Shown here: positions 25,642 through 34,219 of the stretch, piece by piece
Layout of the letters: every line of letters starts with the position of its first letter
How positions within the stretch are numbered: the stretch's first letter is position 1
Origin: Candidatus Iainarchaeum sp.
GTDB taxonomy: Archaea > Iainarchaeota > Iainarchaeia > Iainarchaeales > DTGL01
DNA length: 64,000 nt
Assembly (NCBI GenBank): GCA_026413945.1
Contig: JAOAJX010000003.1
Location: forward strand, 98,417-162,416
Direction: 5' to 3'
Notes under the pieces: model-generated
Database searches by the model: none
What the model was told of the DNA's origin: nothing
What the model saw: only the letters and a program-made list of their open reading frames with translations
Program-made: the position numbers and the translations under genes

Positions 25642-26831
25642 CTCAATGACCTAGCGAATTCCTCTATCTTGTTGAAGGCTTCTTCAAGGATATTTAATGG
25701 TGGTAGGATAACTATTCGGAAGTGTTTTGTGCCTTGCTTTTGCCCAAATCCAGAGCCATGTACAACACAGACGCCTTTTTCCCGCAACAAACCTAATGCA
25801 AATTCCTTATCATCTTTCACAGGAAGCTCTATTTTTGGAAATGCATAAAAAGCAGCATTCGGCTTTTGACAGCTTATACCTTTTATTTCATTTAACCTTT
25901 TTACAGAATAATCGCGCCTCTTTCTTAGCTTTTTCACAGCATCCTTTATGTGCTTCTTGCTGCCTTCAAGAGCCGGCTTTATCGCATACTGAAATGGATG
26001 TACTGCACAGAGCCTAGCTCTTGCCAACCTTGAGATAGCATCCATTATGTCTGAATTTTGCAGCAGGAACTCGTTTGGCGCAATCCAGCCCATTCGAAAT
26101 CCGGTTGCTAAATAGTTTTTGCTAAGCCCATTTGCCACAATGACTGGGACATCTTTTGCTAAAGCCCCCATGCAATAATGCTTTTCTTTTTCATCGAGAA
26201 GAAGTTCATCATATATTTCATCAGAAAATATCACTAGCTTGTGCTCTGCCGCTATGCTTATGATTTCTTCGAGTGTTTTCTTGCTGTAATTCGTGCCTGT
26301 CGGATTGTTTGGGTTTATCACCACAATGGCTTTAGTTTTTTTGTCAATGTTCTTTCTTATACTCTCTATATCAGGCTGCCAACCTCTGCTCTCATCCAAA
26401 TCATAATATTTTTCCTCTACATCATAAAAAGGCAAAGCTGCAGAATAAACTGGATAGCAGGGCCTTGGGAGAAGTATGCTTTCCCCAGGATTTGCAACGC
26501 AGCTCATAGCAAACCAAATCAACTCAGAGGATCCATTGCCAAGCAGCACATTTTCAGGTTCAACCCTCATCCCTTTTCTATTGAAATTCTCTGCGATTGC
26601 TTCTCGAGCCTCTTTTATACCCTCACTCGGCGCATAGCTCTCTCCTTTCTGCTTCGAATCAAAGACAGCTTTCCATAAGTGCTCCGGAGTTCGGAAGTCA
26701 TATTTTAATGGATCCCCAATGTTTAAGTAGAGCACTTTTTTGCCCTGTTTTTCCAGTTTTGAGGCCTCCACTACAATATCTCTAATTGCATATGAAACTT
26801 TCTCGGAACGTTTTGAAGCTTTGAAAAACAT
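25638..26831 (-). CDS. PLP-dependent aminotransferase, class I/II (alanine aminotransferase-like)
   Basis: 397 residues. Fold-type I aminotransferase with YLNIGDPLKYDF at the N-terminus, NPNNPTGTNYS near residue 174, the Asp-Glu pair in IFSDEIYDEL, the PLP-lysine in VANGLSKNYLATGFRMGW near residue 238 and a C-terminal Arg region (KHFRIVILPP). It resembles archaeal alanine/aspartate-type transaminases. The exact amino donor is not resolvable. It is the first gene of a two-gene unit with the zinc-ribbon membrane protein. Confidence 0.85.
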   Translation of the reverse strand: MFFKASKRSEKVSYAIRDIVVEASKLEKQGKKVLYLNIGDPLKYDFRTPEHLWKAVFDSKQKGESYAPSEGIKEAREAIAENFNRKGMRVEPENVLLGNGSSELIWFAMSCVANPGESILLPRPCYPVYSAALPFYDVEEKYYDLDESRGWQPDIESIRKNIDKKTKAIVVINPNNPTGTNYSKKTLEEIISIAAEHKLVIFSDEIYDELLLDEKEKHYCMGALAKDVPVIVANGLSKNYLATGFRMGWIAPNEFLLQNSDIMDAISRLARARLCAVHPFQYAIKPALEGSKKHIKDAVKKLRKRRDYSVKRLNEIKGISCQKPNAAFYAFPKIELPVKDDKEFALGLLREKGVCVVHGSGFGQKQGTKHFRIVILPPLNILEEAFNKIEEFARSLR

Positions 26832-26882
26832 ATATGTTGAAAGAGATATCGAAAATTATTAAAAATAATGTGTTGTTATAGC

Positions 26883-26915
26883 GAGATGGCTATTTACTAA
26901 ATAGTCCCTAATCTC
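26883..26915 (-). terminator. Hairpin between the thioredoxin-like and aminotransferase genes
   Basis: GAGAT-GGCTATTT and AAATAGTC-ATCTC pair around an ACT loop, with a small bulge, 6 nt after the minus-strand stop at 26921. It would form in the 3' end of the thioredoxin-like transcript. On the plus strand it is followed by a T-run, but no plus-strand gene precedes it. Confidence 0.4.
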
Positions 26916-26920
26916 TTTTT

Positions 26921-27367
26921 TCAAACATTTTGCAAGATTTCTATGCTGTTCTCCGTGTGATACTTAAGAATTAGCTTACAGATGGCTTTTTTTATCATCT
27001 GTTTAGGTGGATAGTTGTATATTTTACCTTTGTAAAAATACACTCTACAACCACACTTGCACTCCTTTGTAACATATTCTGAGGCCCCTCCGGTTTTATT
27101 AGCAATTTTTTCACATGGAATGCATCTATTTTTAGCGATTGTTTCTTGGATGTCTTCACCATTAATTCTAACTGTTGGGGACCCAACAAAATTAAATTTT
27201 TTGGCTTTATTCTCCGAGTCGATTATAATTTCTTCCACCTCTGCTTTCAACCCCAACTCCTTCAAGCTTTCTTTAACTAACTTCTTTGTTTTTACACACC
27301 ATGGGCAATCTAAAAGGTACAATACCTGAATTTTTATTTTCGACTTTTTATCAGTAGTTTTTATCAT
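26921..27367 (-). CDS. Thioredoxin/glutaredoxin-like protein with Cys-rich C-terminus
   Basis: 148 residues. A small thioredoxin-like core begins with IQVLYLLDCPWCVKTKKLVKE (CPWC redox motif, about residue 20). FVGSPTVRINGEDI with the cis-Pro follows near residue 55. Then CIPCEKI and CKCGCRVYFY, an unusual Cys-rich extension that may bind metal or a cluster. Redox or metal-transfer activity is inferred; the domain resembles DUF2703/arsenite-type thioredoxin-like proteins but no close family is claimed. Confidence 0.7.
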   Translation of the reverse strand: MIKTTDKKSKIKIQVLYLLDCPWCVKTKKLVKESLKELGLKAEVEEIIIDSENKAKKFNFVGSPTVRINGEDIQETIAKNRCIPCEKIANKTGGASEYVTKECKCGCRVYFYKGKIYNYPPKQMIKKAICKLILKYHTENSIEILQNV

Positions 27368-27613
27368 CCCTATCAGCTTTCCACATCGCAGTATATTGCT
27401 TTTGTATTTCTGAGTTTTTTTGGCTCAGGGTTGGATTGTCTCCTCATTGCTTGCGCTCTGCCGGTGTTAACCTCATCATTGCCGTAAAAATATTCCTCTG
27501 TAAGTCAATTAAAAATTATGTTTTGAGTTGAGCAACACCTTTATTTTTCCTGATCTGGGTGCTTTACTTTGCTCTTTTTAAATGGTACTTTATCTTTTAC
27601 TTCAGCATATTTT

Positions 27614-27967
27614 TTATAGTGCCAAGATTTTTGGGTTCAGCAAAACGCCCGCCGCAAATGAAAAAGCGTTCATTGCCAGCGCAAGCATAAAAACTTCTTT
27701 TGGTTTTTTTTCGAGAGCATGCGAAAGCAGCAGGGTTTCTGCTGCCACAACAAAGGCCTCAACCGCAAGCAGAAAAATAAGGTTAATCTTTAGCAAACCA
27801 AGGTTATACACAAAAAGAACTATAAAGTTTGCCAGCGGATTTGTTGCCAGATTAACTAAAAAGATTACAATAAGCTCATGCCTTTGCCTGTATTTAAGCA
27901 TCCAAGCTACAGTGAGCTCAATTACTTCAGTGAGAACTAATGCTATTGCAAAATCACTTATTGGCAT
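27614..27967 (-). CDS. Small four-TM membrane protein
   Basis: 117 residues from ATG 27967, which follows AAGTGA by 5 nt; GTG 27976 is an alternative. Four hydrophobic helices, with charged residues inside them (TEVIELTVAWML and LAVEAFVVAAETLLLSHALEKKP). It overlaps the preceding small membrane gene by 14 nt and lies third in a cluster with an MFS transporter. No family recognised; a transport-related helper is a guess from context. Confidence 0.55.
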   Translation of the reverse strand: MPISDFAIALVLTEVIELTVAWMLKYRQRHELIVIFLVNLATNPLANFIVLFVYNLGLLKINLIFLLAVEAFVVAAETLLLSHALEKKPKEVFMLALAMNAFSFAAGVLLNPKILAL

Positions 27968-28169
27968 TCTTTTCACTTTGCTTTGCCTGCGCCTTTTTTT
28001 GACCCTTTCTTTTACTCAGCAATATTATGACTATCACTATTATAACCGCTATCACAACGCCAATCACTGCAATTAGTGTCAAATCAGCAGGAGTTGGCAG
28101 ACCTATTAAATCCGCGAGTATATTTTGCAAAACTGCAAAGAACGCAGGCAAGAAAACAGAGTTTGCCAT
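27954..28169 (-). CDS. Small single-TM protein with Lys-rich tail
   Basis: 71 residues from ATG 28169, chosen because GGTGAT precedes it. N-terminal amphipathic stretch (FFAVLQNILADLIGLP), a single membrane helix (LIAVIGVVIAVIIVIVIILL) and a KRKGQKKAQAKQ cytosolic tail. It sits between the MFS transporter (15 nt upstream) and a four-TM protein (overlapping). Unrecognised. Confidence 0.55.
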   Translation of the reverse strand: MANSVFLPAFFAVLQNILADLIGLPTPADLTLIAVIGVVIAVIIVIVIILLSKRKGQKKAQAKQSEKNANK

Positions 28170-28184
28170 GAAGATCACCAAATA

Positions 28185-29276
28185 TTAATATTCATCAGGT
28201 TTTATAATTCTTTCATATAACTTCAAGGCTAACAGGAGCACCATTGCGGAGACAAGCACAGAAAAAAAGACCGCCTCTTTGTTTCCAAAATAATTTCCAA
28301 ACTCTGAAAAGAAAGGAAGCGCTCCTGCTAAAAGCGCCGTACATGCAAGCCCAAAAGACAGGCCAGGCCTTTTTTCAAGCAAGTTTGCTATTGCAACCAA
28401 AGTTATTGGCATAGTCATATTGAAAAGCAGTGCACCAATTAGGCCGGCTAATGCAAAATCCCAGCCAATATAAAGCAGAGGCGCGGAAACTACAAGGCCG
28501 GCGACACCTAGCCTTATCCAGCCAAACTTATCCCCCAGAACGCCGCCAATTGCTTTGCCAAGAGCTATGCAGAAAACAAGCGCCCACAAAAGAGCCTGGT
28601 TTCCTTTCCACGGAAAGTTCATTGCAAAGCCGATAAAGGACCTTGCAGCTATTGTGATAAGCAGCAGAGAAAGCCCTAGAACCAAAAAGTTTGACTTGTC
28701 AGGCCTTTGCTTTTCTGGAAATTTTTCAGGATTGTTAATTTTTGGCTGTGCCAGAAATAGAATCAATACAGCTGGCACAATGAGCATGCATGCAAAAATA
28801 AATTGATTGAAGAAGCCGCCTTTTCCTGCCAAGGTTCCAAGAAGCAAGCCAACTGCGCCAGGGGCAACAAAAAGCCCGGGTGCTGAGGCCTTTTTAGGAA
28901 TAAGGTTCAATGAAATAACTCCACCCCCAATATGGAACAGTGCATTTCCAATGCCAGCAAAAAAGACGGCTGTTGCTGTCTGGGAAGACGGGATGAATAT
29001 TGCAATTGCAGTAAGAAGTATGCCCAACAGAGCAATCTCTTTAGGCTTTTTCGTTATGTCTGCTATCCAACCAAATGGAAGCTGGAGACCAAATGCAAGA
29101 ACATTGTATAATAAAATTAAGTATGCAAAATAAGGAAGATTATTTCCAAATGAACCAAAACCGCTGAATATTATCCCAGCGCATGCAGCATCTACTGCAA
29201 AATGCAAAAAACCATACACGGAAAGGTTGCTACTAACCCCAAATAACTTTGACTTAACAAAAGAATTGACGCCCAC
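28185..29276 (-). CDS. MFS transporter
   Basis: 363 residues starting with GTG 29276. About ten to eleven membrane helices. The MFS cytosolic loop appears as GWIADITKKPKEIALLG (the G-x-x-x-D-R/K type) between helices 2 and 3, and GVLGDKFGWIRL is the equivalent loop in the second half. The repeated two-half plan and length fit a drug/metabolite exporter (fosmidomycin-resistance-like). Substrate unknown. It heads a three-gene membrane cluster. Confidence 0.78.
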   Translation of the reverse strand: MGVNSFVKSKLFGVSSNLSVYGFLHFAVDAACAGIIFSGFGSFGNNLPYFAYLILLYNVLAFGLQLPFGWIADITKKPKEIALLGILLTAIAIFIPSSQTATAVFFAGIGNALFHIGGGVISLNLIPKKASAPGLFVAPGAVGLLLGTLAGKGGFFNQFIFACMLIVPAVLILFLAQPKINNPEKFPEKQRPDKSNFLVLGLSLLLITIAARSFIGFAMNFPWKGNQALLWALVFCIALGKAIGGVLGDKFGWIRLGVAGLVVSAPLLYIGWDFALAGLIGALLFNMTMPITLVAIANLLEKRPGLSFGLACTALLAGALPFFSEFGNYFGNKEAVFFSVLVSAMVLLLALKLYERIIKPDEY

Positions 29277-29332
29277 GTAAAAAAATTGTTTTTCTTGTTA
29301 AAAAAGCTATCCTTTACCTGAAGATTTTTACA

Positions 29333-30112
29333 TCATAAATACTCGCTTTTCTCGAAAAAATAAGCACCAACAAAAACAGCTATTAATGCAAAAAAAAGCG
29401 TTGCGCCAAAGCTTGTCATTATGCTGAACTCTGAAAACCCAGTAAGCGATGCCCTCAAGCCATCTACACCATATGTGAGAGGATTGATATAAGAAATTAT
29501 CTTTATTGGTTCTGGCAAACGATTAAGAGGAAAGAGCGCACCCGATAAAAAAAACAAAGGAAAAATAAAAAGGTTCATTATTAAGTTGAATCCGTGCATA
29601 TCTTTCATTCGTGAAGCAAAAGCCAAGCCAATGCTTATGAATGTCACCGACATTAAAAACATGTAAGCCAATGATAGAATGAAGCCAAATAAGCTACCTA
29701 TTTTAAACCATAATAAAGTTGAAAGGAACAGTATCAAACTGCTTTGAAAAATGGTAATTGTTGTGCCACCAGCAATTCTTCCCAGTACTATTGAAATTCT
29801 GCTCACCGGTGCTATCATTACCTCTTTAAAGAAACCGAACTCCTTATCTAATAAAACTGATATTCCGGCAAAGGTAGAATTAAACAAAATAGTCATTCCG
29901 AGAATCCCTGGCACCAAAAAGATTTTATAGTCTAAACTGACATTTCCCAAAAAAACATCAGAGCCGGAGAAGCCAAACCCCATAAATACCATAAAGAGCA
30001 ATGGCGTAGCAAGAGTTCCGATTATGCGTGATTTTGACCTATAAAACCTTATTATGTCCCTGACCCACAAAGCATAAACTGCTGAAAGATTTATTTCAAA
30101 AAAGCCAAACAT
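29333..30112 (-). CDS. ABC-2 type permease
   Basis: 259 residues from ATG 30112; TTG 30145 would overlap the ATPase gene by 20 nt. Six membrane helices, with the family-typical ALWVRDIIRFYRSKSRIIGTLATPLLFMVFMGFGFSG at the start and FPLFFLSGALFPLNRLPEPIKII (ABC-2 signature) near residue 185. Pairs with the DrrA-like ATPase gene just upstream to form an exporter of drugs, lipids or polysaccharide; the cargo cannot be inferred. Confidence 0.88.
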   Translation of the reverse strand: MFGFFEINLSAVYALWVRDIIRFYRSKSRIIGTLATPLLFMVFMGFGFSGSDVFLGNVSLDYKIFLVPGILGMTILFNSTFAGISVLLDKEFGFFKEVMIAPVSRISIVLGRIAGGTTITIFQSSLILFLSTLLWFKIGSLFGFILSLAYMFLMSVTFISIGLAFASRMKDMHGFNLIMNLFIFPLFFLSGALFPLNRLPEPIKIISYINPLTYGVDGLRASLTGFSEFSIMTSFGATLFFALIAVFVGAYFFEKSEYL

Positions 30113-30125
30113 ACTAACCACTAAA

Positions 30126-31088
30126 TTAACTTCCTTTTTTGCCAATATTGTTAAACTCGTCAGATATTTTCCTGCCTGTTAATTTCAGAAAGGCATCTTC
30201 CAAGCTCGGCTTCCGAAAGCTGACGTAATCTATGTTTAAACCTAATTTATCTGCCTTCTTTATAATCAGTGGCAACTTTGTCTCACCTTTTTCGACAGTT
30301 ATATCTAATAGACCATTTCTTTCATTGATCTCCTTTGCAAGACCATTTTTTATTAACTCATCTTTAAAAGGTTTGGCTTTTCCATCAATCTTAACTGATA
30401 TTATTTCGCCGCCAACCATTTCTCTTATTTTTGAGGGTTTTTCTACTGCAATTATTTTTCCTTCATTGATTATCGCTACTCTGTCACAAAGATAGTCGGC
30501 TTCTTCAATGTAATGGGTTGTAAGCAGTATTGTTATATTTTCTTCTTTCCTCAAGTCTTCTATATAGTGCCAAATTTTTCGTCTCGTTTGGACATCTAAG
30601 CCGAGGGTCGGCTCATCTAAAAACAAAACCTTAGGTTTTTGCAAAAGCCCCCTTGCAATCTCAAGTCGCCTTTTCATGCCTCCAGAGTATTTCTCAACAA
30701 CAACATCTGCTTTTTCTGTGAGTTCCACAAGCTCTAAAACTTCTTTTATTCTGCTACTTCTGCTCTTTTTATCAAGTCCGTACATTCTTGCATGAAAATC
30801 AAGGTTTTCCCTACCAGTTAGTTTATTATCAAGCGCCGGATCCTGAAAAACAATACCTATATTTCTTCTCACCTCAGGTCTGTTTTTTATATCAATGCCG
30901 GCCACCTTGACAAATCCAGAGGTTGGTTTTAGAATGGTTGTAAGTATATTTATAATGGTGGTTTTTCCTGCGCCGTTTGGACCTAATAATCCGAATATTT
31001 CGCCTTCATGGACGCTGAATGATACGCTATCTACCGCAGTAAAGCCGCCGAACTTCTTTACTAGGTCCTTTACATATATAGAATCCAT
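30126..31088 (-). CDS. ABC transporter ATPase (DrrA/CcmA-like)
   Basis: 320 residues. Walker A GPNGAGKTT near residue 38, Q-loop FQDP, signature YSGGMKRRLEIARGL near residue 140, Walker B KVLFLDEPTLGLD and switch His in LLTTHYIEEADYLCD. The C-terminal 90 residues are the DrrA-type extension (VSFRKPSLEDAFLKLTGR). It powers the ABC-2 permease encoded next. The gene pair is self-contained. Confidence 0.95.
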   Translation of the reverse strand: MDSIYVKDLVKKFGGFTAVDSVSFSVHEGEIFGLLGPNGAGKTTIINILTTILKPTSGFVKVAGIDIKNRPEVRRNIGIVFQDPALDNKLTGRENLDFHARMYGLDKKSRSSRIKEVLELVELTEKADVVVEKYSGGMKRRLEIARGLLQKPKVLFLDEPTLGLDVQTRRKIWHYIEDLRKEENITILLTTHYIEEADYLCDRVAIINEGKIIAVEKPSKIREMVGGEIISVKIDGKAKPFKDELIKNGLAKEINERNGLLDITVEKGETKLPLIIKKADKLGLNIDYVSFRKPSLEDAFLKLTGRKISDEFNNIGKKGS

Positions 31089-31167
31089 CAGAGACTATTT
31101 AATCAAAGGAACAATTTTAAATGTATCGGACTCCGATATAATAAAAAAGAAAAAAGGGTTGTAGATT

Positions 31168-31362
31168 CTATACTACATCCCCAATTTCCATTTCGCTGTC
31201 CTCTTTAATCAATGTTTCCTGAAAATCGCTGATGGTTTTACCTTCGTCCAAAATCGTTGTGCTGCCTTCCGGTGTTGGAGTTGGCCCAGTTTGCGTAAGT
31301 AAAACCACAATTAGTGCAATCACAACTATGGCAATAACCGCTATTAGCAAAATCTTGTTCAT
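31168..31362 (-). CDS. Small exported or single-TM protein
   Basis: 64 residues. N-terminal membrane helix (LLIAVIAIVVIALIVVLL), then a Pro/Thr spacer and an acidic C-terminal tail (QETLIKEDSEMEIGDVV) outside the membrane. Overlaps by 4 nt the stop of the exported helical protein gene, so it belongs to the same operon. No recognised family. Confidence 0.55.
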   Translation of the reverse strand: MNKILLIAVIAIVVIALIVVLLTQTGPTPTPEGSTTILDEGKTISDFQETLIKEDSEMEIGDVV

Positions 31363-32348
31363 TTAGACGCACCCCCATAGCCATTTTGTTTTCCGCTAGG
31401 ACTGCCTCTTTTCATAGTCGGAATTTTTGGATTTGCAATTCTTTCCTGAATCCTTGTTCTTAAGCGGTTCATATCAATGTTCATATCTGCGTAGCGGTTT
31501 CTAAGCCTCTCAAGTCTGCCTTCCAGTCGCTCAATTCTGCGTTCCATGAAACGTCGCTTTGCAGCTATTGCCCATTGTTGCTGCAGAACTCTTGCTTTCG
31601 AGGCTGCTTGACCAAGTCCAAAGACAATGTTTTTCCTTTGCTCTGACCCTAAGCCACGAATTGTTTCCCTTAATTCTTTCGCAGCTTCTTCAGCAGAGAT
31701 TTCGCCTTTCTTCAGTTTTTGTGAGAGCTCTTTAGCTTTCTCTGGAATCTTGTCAAGAGCTTCCTCGATCTTCTTTGCGTTGTATTCCCTTATGAGCGAT
31801 ACTATTTCATTGTGTAGCTCTTTGTACTCCGTCCAATCAATGTTTTTGAATTCATCCGCTAGCCCAGACTTGTTTTTGTCCTTAAGTATGTTTCTTGCTT
31901 CATCTCTGAACTGCTTGGTGAGGCTTATCGCATCATTTTTTAGGTCTACAAATGTTTTGACAATGTTTTCATCTGTATTCTGTATGCCCTTTGCCTTTTC
32001 AGCAACCTCGTCTTTTAGAACCCTCATCTCTGCAATTATTTCTTTAAGATTGTTAGTGTCTTCTTCAGGGTAGTTTTTCTCTATGTAATTTATAACTGCA
32101 CCACCTCTTAGAATCGCTCTTAAAATTGATTTTTCAAGCTGCAAAAGCCTTACCTTTGCTCCGATGCCATTAACCATTGCTACCATTTCCTTTTGCGTGT
32201 TCTGGTCTACAATTGGCTGTCCTGTCTCTGGGTTTTGTTCTTCTGTTTTGTTAGTATCTATTTGATCAGCGAATGATGTGTGAGTTGTCACTAAGATAAT
32301 CAAAAGCAGTAGCGCAAAGCTGTAAAAGCAATTTTTTCTTTTTTGCAT
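31359..32348 (-). CDS. Exported coiled-coil helical protein
   Basis: 329 residues from ATG 32348, which is preceded by a full GGAGGTGA site; the longer frame from 32477 is rejected on that basis. Signal peptide (FALLLLIILVTTHTSFA), then an almost entirely helical, highly charged chain rich in Glu/Lys/Arg. Coiled-coil stretches lie near residues 60-110 and 250-300 (RRFMERRIERLEGRLERLRNRY). Resembles archaeal secreted proteins without assigned function. Its promoter carries repeats likely read by the membrane regulator upstream. Confidence 0.6.
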   Translation of the reverse strand: MQKRKNCFYSFALLLLIILVTTHTSFADQIDTNKTEEQNPETGQPIVDQNTQKEMVAMVNGIGAKVRLLQLEKSILRAILRGGAVINYIEKNYPEEDTNNLKEIIAEMRVLKDEVAEKAKGIQNTDENIVKTFVDLKNDAISLTKQFRDEARNILKDKNKSGLADEFKNIDWTEYKELHNEIVSLIREYNAKKIEEALDKIPEKAKELSQKLKKGEISAEEAAKELRETIRGLGSEQRKNIVFGLGQAASKARVLQQQWAIAAKRRFMERRIERLEGRLERLRNRYADMNIDMNRLRTRIQERIANPKIPTMKRGSPSGKQNGYGGASK

Positions 32349-32387
32349 TCCTTCACCTCCATAATTGTTTGTTTTTATAAATTGCAC

Positions 32388-32459
32388 TGGAACAGGATTT
32401 ATATCTTTCGCGGAATAAGCGGGACAAACATTAAAAAAGGCGGAACAGAAACGGAACAA
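32388..32459 (-). promoter_or_regulatory. Promoter with five CGGAAC-like repeats and a TATA box
   Basis: Plus-strand copies are TGGAACAG (32388), CGGAATAA (32411), CGGGACAA (32420), CGGAACAG (32441) and CGGAACAA (32452). Start-to-start spacings are 23, 9, 21 and 11 bp, close to whole helical turns. A TATA-like box reading AGATATAAAT on the minus strand lies at about 32397-32407, about 55 nt before ATG 32348. One copy falls between the TATA box and the likely start site, four lie upstream of the TATA box. Confidence 0.5.
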
Positions 32460-32469
32460 CTTGCTTTGC

Positions 32470-33180
32470 TCACTCATTTTCGCGATTTATTCTGATATAA
32501 TTACTCATGCCTCTCTGCTCTCTTTTTACATAGCCTTTTTTGAGCAAAGCCTCGATGTTCCTTGAAACTGAAGATTTTGGTAATCCCAAAGCGTTTGTAA
32601 TGTCCTTTTGCGTAGCTTCACCGCCTTTATTTTCTAAAAATAGCATTATGGCACACTGCCTCTCACTGAGTCCTTCATAAGTTTTTGTTGTTTCTTTATG
32701 CTGAGATGCTTTTTTACTCTTAAACAAGTAATATGCTAAAAAAGCCGCCAAAACAAGTGTGGATAATATTAACAGCAAAAAAGCGGTGTTGTTGGACATA
32801 TCATTTTCAATGTAATATTCAACATACAACCTCAGCGGCTCTTCCTTTCCAGTGCCATTTATTATAATCGTATTGTCTGAGGCTTGTATTAAAATTAAGC
32901 CGCTGTTGCTGATCTTAGTTATGCGTGCTTTTTGTGGCATATGAATCTCATAAACAAAATCCGAGAATTTTTCATTTATATCGAGCACAAACTTCCACTT
33001 TATCCCTTCTTTATAAGTTAATTCGTAATGTACGCCTTCGCTGAGCCGGGGATGATTAGTAATTCCTTTTATTTCACAGCCCCCATCTTTACCTACAATT
33101 ATACTCAAGTCTGCATAATATGCAGAAAAAGCCAAAACAAAGAACTGCAATAAAAAAAGAAGTAAAAGCGCTTTTCTCAA
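32470..33180 (-). CDS. Membrane-anchored winged-helix transcription regulator
   Basis: 236 residues. Signal peptide/first helix (LLLLFLLQFFVLAFSA), an extracytoplasmic beta-rich domain of about 100 residues, a second membrane helix (FLLLILSTLVLAAFLAYYLF, about 133-153), then a cytosolic MarR-like winged helix. It reads SERQCAIMLFLENKGGEATQKDITNALGLPKSSVSRNIEALLKKGYVKREQRGMSNYIRI. This one-component topology occurs in archaeal membrane-bound regulators. It is upstream of the exported helical protein gene across a 121-bp region packed with repeats, so it probably controls that operon. Confidence 0.78.
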   Translation of the reverse strand: MRKALLLLFLLQFFVLAFSAYYADLSIIVGKDGGCEIKGITNHPRLSEGVHYELTYKEGIKWKFVLDINEKFSDFVYEIHMPQKARITKISNSGLILIQASDNTIIINGTGKEEPLRLYVEYYIENDMSNNTAFLLLILSTLVLAAFLAYYLFKSKKASQHKETTKTYEGLSERQCAIMLFLENKGGEATQKDITNALGLPKSSVSRNIEALLKKGYVKREQRGMSNYIRINRENE

Positions 33181-33187
33181 ATCACCA

Positions 33188-34168
33188 CTACCTTAAAAGC
33201 ACATTTCTTTTTATTCTGTCATAAAACATGAAGTCATCTTCTGTGTCATTTTTTGCACCTTCAATGAAGTCATAAATTTCAGCTGTTTTTGAGCTTAACT
33301 CATCTGCATAATAAACTATGAGTGCTTCAGCAAACATAGGTTCCTTTGGAGAACCATATTCTTGCTTTCCGTGATGGCTAACAACTATGTGCAGTAACTT
33401 GTTTTTCGTCATTTCGTCAATTTCAAATTCTTGGCATTTACGTTCTAAAAAAACAGCCCCAAGAGTTATGTGACCCAAAAGCTGACCTCTTGTCGTGCTT
33501 TTTATCCTAGACGTAATTTCCAATTCTTCAAGCTTCCCAATATCATGCAAAAGAGCCCCAGCAATTAGAATGTCTTTATTAATTGCGGGATAGAATTCAC
33601 AAACTTTTTTGCAAAGCTCTACAACTTCCCATATGTGCTCTAAAAGACCACCTAACCAATTATGATGTATTTCAATTGCACCAGGATGCTTTTTTATCTT
33701 CTCGCTAATTTCTCTTGCACAATAAATATTTTTTACCATCCGGCGGAGCTTTTCGTCTTTTATGTTATCTATTTCTGCGGTAACTTTGTTGTAAAGTTCT
33801 TCCGTGTTCTTGACCCCAACTCTTACAAAAGAAGTCTCATCATATCTGCCTTTTTCTATAACCTCAATTGTATCTGGCTCATTTGTTGTTAGCTCTAATT
33901 TTCCCTTATATGTTGAGACTTTGCCTTTTACTCTCACAACGCAATCCGGTTTTATCGAATCATAGATCTTCCGCACTTTTTGCTCATCCGGCCCTCCCCA
34001 ATATTTATAAGTTAAACTTTTTCCACTGTTGTCTGAGAGCACAAGCTCGAAAGCAAAGCCGTTTGAATAATGTATGAATCCTTTCTTGATCTTTACTACA
34101 AAGACATCATCAACGCTTTCACCTTCCTTTAAGAGCGAAAGCGGCTTTTTTTTGGCAATCTTTTCCAT
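33188..34168 (-). CDS. OB-fold plus HD-domain phosphohydrolase (YhaM-like 3'-5' exoribonuclease)
   Basis: 326 residues from ATG 34168 (TTG 34177 is an alternative). The N-terminal OB-fold nucleic-acid-binding domain (DVFVVKIKKGFIHYSNGFAFELVLSD...VRVKGKVSTYKGKLEL, about 20-105) leads into an HD domain. Its metal-binding residues are H (HHNWLGGLLEHI), HD (LLHDIGKL, about 215) and a later H (VVSHHGKQEYG). This two-domain order is that of YhaM/CBF1-type exonucleases that degrade single-stranded RNA or DNA. The stop-to-start gap to the membrane regulator gene is 7 nt, so cotranscription is likely. Confidence 0.8.
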   Translation of the reverse strand: MEKIAKKKPLSLLKEGESVDDVFVVKIKKGFIHYSNGFAFELVLSDNSGKSLTYKYWGGPDEQKVRKIYDSIKPDCVVRVKGKVSTYKGKLELTTNEPDTIEVIEKGRYDETSFVRVGVKNTEELYNKVTAEIDNIKDEKLRRMVKNIYCAREISEKIKKHPGAIEIHHNWLGGLLEHIWEVVELCKKVCEFYPAINKDILIAGALLHDIGKLEELEITSRIKSTTRGQLLGHITLGAVFLERKCQEFEIDEMTKNKLLHIVVSHHGKQEYGSPKEPMFAEALIVYYADELSSKTAEIYDFIEGAKNDTEDDFMFYDRIKRNVLLR

Positions 34169-34219
34169 ATCACTCAATTAATTTTTAGCTGGATTGATTT
34201 AAAAATTATTGCAAAAGCG

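Noticed and set aside
27582..28076. 164-codon plus-strand frame
   Set aside because: Covers two small membrane genes on the minus strand with clearer starts and hydrophobic profiles.
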